DNA from: Blepharisma japonicum
Lineage: Eukaryota; Ciliophora; Heterotrichea; Heterotrichida; Blepharismidae
Length of the DNA: 64,000 nt
Direction: 5' to 3'
Assembly: GCA_949751835.1 (NCBI GenBank)
Contig: CATKHK010000012.1
Coordinates: 551,522 to 615,521, forward strand
This document shows positions 57,720-64,000 of this stretch, piece after piece. A program made the translations under genes and the position numbers. Within the stretch, counting starts at the first letter, position 1; each line of letters begins with the position of its first letter. The notes beneath the pieces were generated by a model. It was not told the DNA's origin and did not search any database. It saw only the letters and a program-made list of their open reading frames with translations.

Positions 57720-58012
57720 TCTTTTGTAATTGTTTCAAAGGGTTTCTACTATCTACCATCATTGAAATCCTAGTCATATATTGCAATAGCAGCTTTACCT
57801 AAAACGTAAAGGGCATCATTATGGATTAAGGCTGTTTAGTAGGTCCCAATAGCATTTCAAAGAGCTGACTTATTTTTGCGCTATTTTTATAAGTAGATTC
57901 ATTTCTTTTGAGCTTTTATTTTAAAATTAGTAAAAAGTTTGTGACTTTAAAAATCTCTTTAAATTAATAAATAAATTGAGATCTAGTAAAATATATTTTA
58001 TTATTGATAAGA
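57720..58012. repeat. Duplicated 3' flank of TPR gene 1
   Basis: About 290 bases downstream of TPR gene 1 resemble 59830-60115, downstream of TPR gene 2, with many differences but clear collinearity (AGCAGCTTTACCT, GTAAAGGGCATCATT, CAGATTCATTTCTTTTGAGC-like segments). No open frame. The duplicated unit therefore extends past the gene. Confidence 0.6.
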
Positions 58013-59293
58013 TTAAACATTTAATAAATTTTCAGCTCTCTTAAAGAGTTCCATAGCTTCTTCTCTTCTGCCTAACTTAGCTAGAGCTAATACTTTATTT
58101 CTATAATAAATTGGTTCATTTGGATTGATTCTAATTGCATCGTTGTAATGTTTTAGTGCTTCTTCATATCTCTTTTCATTTTTCAAGATAATTCCTATGT
58201 TATTGTATGCATCAGCATCATTTGGATCAATTCTGATAGCCTCTAAAAAGCATTCTATAGCTTCTTCTCTTCTGCCTAACTCAGATAGAGCATTTCCTTT
58301 ATTTCTATAATAAATTGCATCATTTGGATTGATTCTAATTGCGTCGTTGTAATATTTTAGTGCTTCTTCGTATCTCTTTTCATTATAGAAGATATCTCCT
58401 ATGTTATTGTATGCAGGTGCATAATTTGGATCCATTCTGATAGCTACTTTATAGCATTCCATAGCTTCTTCTCTTCTGCCTAACTCATCTAGAGCCATCC
58501 CTTTATTTATATAATAAAGTGCATCGTTTGGGTTGATTCTAATTGCATCGTTGTAATGTTTTAGTGCTTCTTCATATCTCTTTTCATTATAGAAGATATC
58601 TCCTATATTATTGTATGCAGGTGCATAATTTGGATCAATTCTGATAGCTTCTTTATACTTGTCTAGTGCTGACTGTAAATTTTTCCCTTCATTCTTAAAA
58701 TTCATTCCCTCTTTAAGATTGATTTTTAATTCACAATGTATTTTATCTGAAATAAATTTGGACTTTTCTTCGTAGAAGCTCTTGATAATTATATCAATTT
58801 GTCTTCCTATATCACAAAATAACTCAATGCTCTTATTTGCTTTTGCTGTAAAAATTTTTCTAGCTTTATCAACAACATCATTCGATTGTAAAGCTAACAA
58901 ATTTAAAGCCGGATCTATCTCCAATTTAGATAGATTTTGTGTTGTTCAGATTTTTTCTACATAACTGGCAATTTTTGTAGAATCAGAGTCGATTTCTTTT
59001 AAAACTTGTTCAAGTATATTTTGATAACTACAAATAGTTTGAGAAAAAGTAGCGATAATTTTTATTTTTATTTGCTCAATTTTTGATTTTTCTTCTACAA
59101 GAAAGCTAAGGATCGCTTCTTTCGTACCTTCAACAGGCTCATAAAATAATGAGATGGGATTATGAGGTACTTTACTAGATATGCAATGACTCCCACAGTG
59201 TTCTCTGCAAAAATAAATATCAGAAGAAGCGCAGCTGCATGAAAGCTCAGCTTCTCTGTCACATTTTGACCAATCGCATTTTATGGTGCTCAT
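58013..59293 (-). CDS. Zinc-module/TPR protein 1
   Basis: 426 residues; one TGA Trp (EKIWTTQN). Ligands C6, C11, C19, C21, C29, H32, H36, H44 form the zinc module. The linker VEGTKEAILSFLVEEKSKI matches that of the zinc-module/Kelch gene. A coiled coil follows to about residue 175, then seven TPR units to the end, alternating between two types (YAPAYNNIGDIFYNEKRYEE and DALYYINKGMALDELGRREE), which makes a 68-residue super-repeat. TPRs bind peptides of partner proteins. Compared with 60116-61789 it has four fewer TPRs. Ends TAA. Confidence 0.88.
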
Positions 59294-59829
59294 ATTCTTA
59301 AAATTATATTTCCATTAAATTTAGATTCCTAGCAATTATCTAGGACATCAGCGTTGCATGAAATTTTGTAATAGTTATTGAAAGTTTAATTTAACTTAAT
59401 AAGTAATGATTAACTAACTCTAAAGAAAGAAAATTATATTTATGAGAGAGCATAATTTTCGATTATTCTTCTTGAGATAATAACGCTAACTATAAATAAA
59501 ATTATTCAAATTGAATGCCATAATGACACTTTTGAATCGGATTTGAGAACGAAATTTGGCCAGCTTTGCTTAAAATGAAAATCCAGCTTGAGCTGTAAAC
59601 TTGGCAAGAGTATGATTGTTCGAACTCTTGGATTAACTTTGGAATTTAAATGAAAACGCTATCTAACATTAGAGCTAAAGATGCGCATGAAATAAGGAAA
59701 ATCAATTATTCAAAATTAATTTGTATTTTCTTTAATTATCTTTTATTTTGAATATGACACTTATTTTAATCACTCAAACATATCTTAACCATTTAAGCCT
59801 ATTTTTCAGCAATTTTTCCTTTCATCATT
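59294..59829. other. Intergenic, no gene seen
   Basis: Region upstream of TPR gene 1. AT-rich, nothing recognised. Confidence 0.45.
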
Positions 59830-60115
59830 GGTTTAAAGAATTTCTCCTATCTACTATCCTTGAAATGCTAGTCCTATATCACAATAGCAGCTTTACCTGT
59901 AGAGTAAAGGGCATCATTTAGGATTAAAAGCTATTTGAGTTCACTTCAAAGGGTTAGTTACTCTTTGCTCTATTTTTATAAACAGATTCATTTCTTTTGA
60001 GCTTTTATTTTTAAAACTAAAGTTTGTTTCTTTAACTGCTAGCTTTAATAAATCTATATATATAATAAATCGAGATCTAGGAAGATATATTTTATTATTG
60101 ATAAGATTATGCATC
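59830..60115. repeat. Duplicated 3' flank of TPR gene 2
   Basis: Counterpart of 57720-58012; see there. Confidence 0.6.
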
Positions 60116-61789
60116 TTATAATATTTTAGCTCTGTTAAAGCATTCCATAGCTTCTTCTCCTCTGCCTAACTCAGATAGAGCTAATCCTTTATTTCTATAA
60201 TAAATAGGTTCATTTGGATTGATTCTAATTGCATCGTCGTAATGTTTTACTGCTTCTTCATATCTCTTTTCATTAGAAAAGATATTTCCTATGCTATTGT
60301 ATGCATCAGCATCATTTGGGCCAAGTCTGGTAGCTTCTTTATAGCATTCCGTAGCTTCTTCTCCTCTGCCTAACTCATTTAGAGCATATCCTTTATTTCT
60401 ATAATAAATTGGTTCATTTGGATTGATTCTAATTGCATCATTGTAATATTTTACTGCTTCTTCATATCTCTCTTCATTTTTCAAGATAATTCCTATGATA
60501 TTGTATGCAGGTGCATAATTTGGATCAATTCTGATAGCTTCCTTATAGCATTCCATAGCTTCTTCTATTTTGCCCAACTCTCTAAGAGCCATTCCTTTAT
60601 TTCTATAATAAAGTGCATCATTTGAATTGCTTCTAATTGTATCATTGGAATGTTTTAGTTCTTCTTCATATCTCTCTTTATTTTTCAAGATTATTCCTAC
60701 GGTATTGTATGCATCAGCATTATCTGGATCAATTCTGATAGCCTCTAAAAAGCATTCCATAGCTTCTTCTCTTCTGCCTAACTCAGATAGAGCATTTCCT
60801 TTATTTCTATAATAAATCGGTTCATTTGGATTGATTCTAATTGCATCTTCGTAATGTTTTAGTGCTTCTTCATATCTCTTCTCATTATAGAAGATATCTC
60901 CTATGTCATTGTATGCAGGTGCATCATTTGGGTCAATTCTTAGAATTTCTAAAAAGCATTCCATAGCTTCTTCTCTTCTGCCTAACTCAGAAAGAGCATT
61001 TCCTTTATTTGTATAATAAAGTGCATCATTTGGATTGATTCTAATTGCATCGTTGTAATGTTTTAATGCTTCTTCATATCTCTTTTCATTATAGAAGATA
61101 TCTCCTATGTCATTGTAAGCAGGTGCATAATTTGGATCAATTCTGATAGCTTCTTTATACTTATCTAGTGCTATCTGTAAATTTTCCCCTTCATTCTTAA
61201 AATTCATTCCCTTTTTAAGAATGCTTTTTAATTCACAATGCTCTAAAATAAATTTGGACTTTTCTTCGTAGAAGCTCTTGATAATTGAATCGATTTGTCT
61301 TTCTATATCGTAAAATAGCTTTAGGTTATCATTTGATCTTGCTATAAAAATTTCTCTAACTTTATCAATAGCTTCATTTGATTGTAAAGCTAACAAATTT
61401 AAAGCTGGATCTTTCTCCAATCTTGATAGATTTTGTGTTATCCAGATTTTTTCAACATAATTACCAATTTTTTTGGAATAAGAGTCAATTTCTTTTAAAA
61501 CCTGTTCAAGGATATTTTTATGACGGCAAATAGTTTGAGAAAAAGAAGCGATTATATTTGCTTTTGTTTCCTTAATTTTTGATTTTTCTTCAGCAAGAAA
61601 GCTAAGGATCGCTTCTTTTGTGCCTTCAACAGGCTCATAAAATAATGAGATGGAATTATGAGGTCCTTTACTAGATATGCAATGACTCTCATGGTGTTCT
61701 CTGCAAAAATAAGTATCAGAAGAAGTGCAGCTGCATGAAAGCTCAACTTCTTTGTCACATTTTTCCCAATCGCATTTGATGGTGCTCAT
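60116..61789 (-). CDS. Zinc-module/TPR protein 2
   Basis: 557 residues without in-frame TGA, ending TAA. The zinc module (C6, C11, C19, C21, C29, H32, H36, H44) and coiled coil are about 80 percent identical by eye to TPR protein 1. Eleven TPR units follow, alternating the two types that make a 68-residue super-repeat. Several units are identical in sequence within the gene and between the two genes, implying unequal exchange. Unit 6 (YNTVGIILKNKERYEEELKH) is the most diverged. Superhelical TPR arrays of this length form concave peptide-binding surfaces; the partner is unknown. Confidence 0.88.
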   Translation of the reverse strand: MSTIKCDWEKCDKEVELSCSCTSSDTYFCREHHESHCISSKGPHNSISLFYEPVEGTKEAILSFLAEEKSKIKETKANIIASFSQTICRHKNILEQVLKEIDSYSKKIGNYVEKIWITQNLSRLEKDPALNLLALQSNEAIDKVREIFIARSNDNLKLFYDIERQIDSIIKSFYEEKSKFILEHCELKSILKKGMNFKNEGENLQIALDKYKEAIRIDPNYAPAYNDIGDIFYNEKRYEEALKHYNDAIRINPNDALYYTNKGNALSELGRREEAMECFLEILRIDPNDAPAYNDIGDIFYNEKRYEEALKHYEDAIRINPNEPIYYRNKGNALSELGRREEAMECFLEAIRIDPDNADAYNTVGIILKNKERYEEELKHSNDTIRSNSNDALYYRNKGMALRELGKIEEAMECYKEAIRIDPNYAPAYNIIGIILKNEERYEEAVKYYNDAIRINPNEPIYYRNKGYALNELGRGEEATECYKEATRLGPNDADAYNSIGNIFSNEKRYEEAVKHYDDAIRINPNEPIYYRNKGLALSELGRGEEAMECFNRAKIL

Positions 61790-62789
61790 ATTCTTAGGAT
61801 TATATTTTCCATTAATTTAGACTCCTAAGTCAATTAATTCGGACATCAGATTATATCAAATCCTATAATAGTTATTGCAAATTTAATTTAGATGAAAAAG
61901 TTATGATTATCTCTATGAAAAGCTTGGCTTAACTATTAATCCATTCATTATATAATTCATTTTGATCTCTTGCTAAGGAAATTAAGTCTCAACATCGTTA
62001 TTATCGCAAATATAGCTTATTAGTATGAGTTGATAAACAATTAATTGATATCGAAATGAACATATAAGGCAATCGTTTATATTTACACATAAAAGTGCCT
62101 TATCAGTTCCAATAGAAGATAGGAATTCTGATCGTAAAAAGAATCTATTTATCAAAAGCTTAGCAGATCATTTGAATATTCTTATTAGCTGACTATCTAA
62201 TCACTTTAGATTCAACCAAATTAGCCAAACACCAATTAATTTAGATGTAAAATAATCTTACTACCCCCTCCTCTTCAGAAGAATTTCACAATCTTTCAGC
62301 AGATTTTCTGAAAAAGTATCCACAACTTCTTTCCCAGAAATTTTATAACAAAAAGCGGGGGAAATCCGAGTCATTTTTGGCTGCAGTCAAACTTAGAAAT
62401 TCCTCAAGCATGTATTCCTATACCAAAATGTTTTTTCTCGTTTTGGTTTGCACCATATATAGCTTAGATAACTCACTGATTAGGGTTGTCGTGATATTTA
62501 AGCTGAGTTTAGCAGAATTTGCATGTTTTGCTAATAAAATGAAAAGGCCAATTTCTTGATATTGGGCTGTTTTGGGAAGAAGGTATTGAATTTGGAAATC
62601 ATGCTATTGTGGTAAGGTGATGTGTTAAGCAGGTCAATAAGGATTTTTTGGAAGATTCTGATAGTAAAGTCCGCAAATCTTCGATGAAGTGCATAAACTC
62701 ACTTTTCTTAGGAGTATTCTGGTGAAAGTCATTGAGGTGCTCTAAAATCTTAGGATATCCATTTGTGCATATTCTGGAGCATAAGACTC
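61790..62789. other. Intergenic with no clear gene
   Basis: 1 kb. A plus-strand frame from about 62270 to 62640 is long and contains two TGA, but it has no recognisable domain. The minus strand around 62600-62760 has a coding-like stretch (NGYPKILEHLNDFHQNTPKK) with no start or homology that I can name. Confidence 0.35.
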
Positions 62790-63042
62790 CCAGATCTTGC
62801 TAATGCTAAAAATTGCTAAACTAAGCACAAAATTAAGACTATCAGTTAGACTACCTCCTCGGGTGGATGCTGAAGTGCTGCTGCCAAGTTGCACGAAGTT
62901 ATAGTAAAAGATCCTCCACATGGAGTTACAATTGAAGCAAAAATCCCATTCAAAGGAAACGGATTTGCACCAAATCCTTTGGAGCCATGGCTAAGCAGCT
63001 CCTTCGCTAAAATTGTAGGAATCATTAAGGCTGCAGAATAGA
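62790..63042 (+). pseudogene. Fragment of an M20-family metallopeptidase
   Basis: The frame SVRLPPRVDAE shifts by one base near 62865 into AAAKLHEVIVKDPPHGVTIE, AKIPFKGNGFAPNPLEPWL and SSSFAKIVGIIKAAE, ending TAG. This pattern (RLPP..D...A, KDPP.G, PW) is typical of the dimerisation domain of carnosinase-like M20 peptidases. Both ends and all catalytic residues are missing, and the frame is broken. The fragment runs directly into the opposite-strand M18 fragment. Confidence 0.65.
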
Positions 63043-63049
63043 CGATATT

Positions 63050-63565
63050 ATCAGTTCCCATCATTTCTCTAATAGAATGCATCGCCAACATCGAAGCTCA
63101 AATATCAACTGCTCTAATCCCAGTAAGTGAAGCCACAATTGGCCCAATGGTCGTTCCGCAAGGAGACTCATTTGTCACTATAAACTCCTGCGTTTTAATT
63201 CCATTGCTCTCCGCATGGACTTTCAATAAGCTTGCTCTCAGCATATAGGTCGCATCCCAAATTGGATTTCTTTTTATAAAAACCTCTCCTTGTGCAGTGG
63301 GCCCGTAGCTTACTTAATGCTTTTCAACATAATTTGAATGCATAGCATAAGCCATATCAGCTGAAATATGGAAACCTTCGGATTTATCTTGAGGGATTTC
63401 TTCTAGCTCAGGGATATTTTCTTCTTTTGAACTTTCTTCTTCAGGCTGCAGACCAGTCGTTACACTTTGAAATATAGTTCTTTTCAATATTTTCATAATC
63501 AGGATGGACTTTATACTCTTCTTTTTTGGCCAATATAAGAATTTTGATAGCCTAAAATTTTCCAA
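63050..63565 (-). pseudogene. Fragment of an M18 aspartyl aminopeptidase
   Basis: Minus-strand reading gives GFHISADMAYAMHSNYVEKH, an in-frame TAA, then GEVFIKRNPIWDATYMLRAS, TNESPCGTTIGPIVASLTG and MLAMHSIREMMGTDN. These match the M18 signature motifs: the metal-binding Asp in SADMA, the PCGTTIGP loop, and the metal-binding His in MHSIRE. The N-terminal half with the remaining metal ligands is absent, the frame has a TAA at about 63314, and after MGTDN the sequence becomes the antisense of the M20 fragment. A chimeric relic. Confidence 0.7.
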
Positions 63566-63756
63566 AGGGATGCTTGCAATTATTAATCCTTGGAGTACTC
63601 ATTTATGCAAGTTCAAGCCCCCTAATCAGTTATTCATAAATTCTTTATCATCAGAATGCAAATTATTTACTGAATATTTCTGTGTTTAGGATTGTCTAAA
63701 AAACGAGATTAATGTACATTTTTCATATAAATTAGCTACTTTAATAATAATTCTAG

Positions 63757-64000
63757 ATGGATCAAAAGAAGTGCTTCGAGCCAGGCTGCAAAAATGAAGT
63801 TGAGTATGCATGCAAATGCACCTCTCCTGAATCTCTCTTCTGTGAGCTGCATATCGGAATGCATATTAAAAAGAAAATTGCTGGCAGGGATCATTCATTT
63901 GACTCTATTTTTGCAGAGCCTAATGAAGAGACAAAACAAGCTGTTCTTAGATTTCTTATGAAAGAAGATTCAAAGTATAGGAAGCTAAAGAAGTTAATTA
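63757..64000 (+). CDS. Zinc-module protein, N-terminus (cut by window edge)
   Basis: 81 codons from ATG at 63757, still open at the edge. C6, C11, C19, C21, C29, H32, H36 then DHSFDSIF, the shared zinc module, followed by a linker (EPNEETKQAVLRFLMKEDSK) like that of the Kelch and TPR members. It most resembles the gene at 7538-9214 (MEKKCF, YACKCSSPE, CELHI), so a Kelch-like C-terminus is expected but not visible. Confidence 0.75.
   Translation, partial: MDQKKCFEPGCKNEVEYACKCTSPESLFCELHIGMHIKKKIAGRDHSFDSIFAEPNEETKQAVLRFLMKEDSKYRKLKKLI

Noticed and set aside
1-64000. CRISPR array, rRNA, telomere or rho-independent terminator
   Set aside because: No regularly spaced repeats, rRNA-like blocks or telomeric repeats are visible, and the sequence is clearly eukaryotic.

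Overview
The window looks like the somatic (macronuclear) genome of a heterotrich ciliate, most likely Blepharisma or a close relative. It is very AT-rich and gene-dense with short intergenic gaps. UGA must be read as tryptophan: conserved Trp positions in importin-alpha-like ARM repeats (W-x3-N), WD40 strands (x-W-D) and an E2 enzyme are encoded by TGA, while every intact gene ends in TAA or TAG. With TGA read as Trp, 20 complete genes and one gene cut by the window edge are continuous frames. None needs an intron.

Layout. 0-13 kb: two copies of a convergent gene pair (a zinc-module protein with a beta-propeller-like C-terminus, facing a zinc-module/pentapeptide/WD40 protein). Copy A (1.8-5.0 kb) is intact and copy B (9.8-13.0 kb) is decaying. 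A relic of a third copy lies at the left end, and a zinc-module/Kelch-like gene (7.5-9.2 kb) lies between. 13.8-18.8 kb: an apparently single-copy block with a Rap/Ran-GAP-domain (tuberin/RALGAP-like) protein, an E2 ubiquitin-conjugating enzyme and a cupin. 18.8-29.4 kb: three importin-alpha-like ARM genes interleaved with one intact gene for an unusual tandem-thioredoxin/ZZ-zinc-finger protein and at least three decayed copies of it. 30.4-33.1 kb: two secreted cysteine-rich paralogues sharing an almost identical 5' leader. 33.5-34.4 kb: a short-chain dehydrogenase. 34.9-40.6 kb: two pentapeptide-WD40 genes plus a relic of a third. 40.8-44.4 kb: a receptor with an extracellular periplasmic-binding-like domain and several membrane helices. 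45.1-45.5 kb: a small secreted acidic protein. 46.6-53.2 kb: a Kelch relic and a very large decayed Ser/Thr-rich surface-protein gene. 53.6-57.6 kb: two Kelch-like genes and two local GC-rich islands of foreign appearance. 58.0-61.8 kb: two zinc-module/TPR genes. 62.8-63.6 kb: a chimera of broken M20 and M18 metallopeptidase fragments. The right edge cuts another zinc-module gene.

The most notable theme is a lineage-specific modular family. A short N-terminal Cys/His module (C-x4-C-x7-C-x-C-x7-C-x2-H-x3-H-x7/8-H) and a coiled coil are joined to different C-terminal repeat scaffolds: Kelch-like propeller, helical/pentapeptide/WD40, or TPR. At least eight loci here carry the module, intact or broken. 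This resembles a TRIM-like adaptor repertoire undergoing birth-and-death evolution. Function is not shown by the sequence. Coordinates of intact genes were set by frame arithmetic between start and stop; boundaries of relics are approximate.
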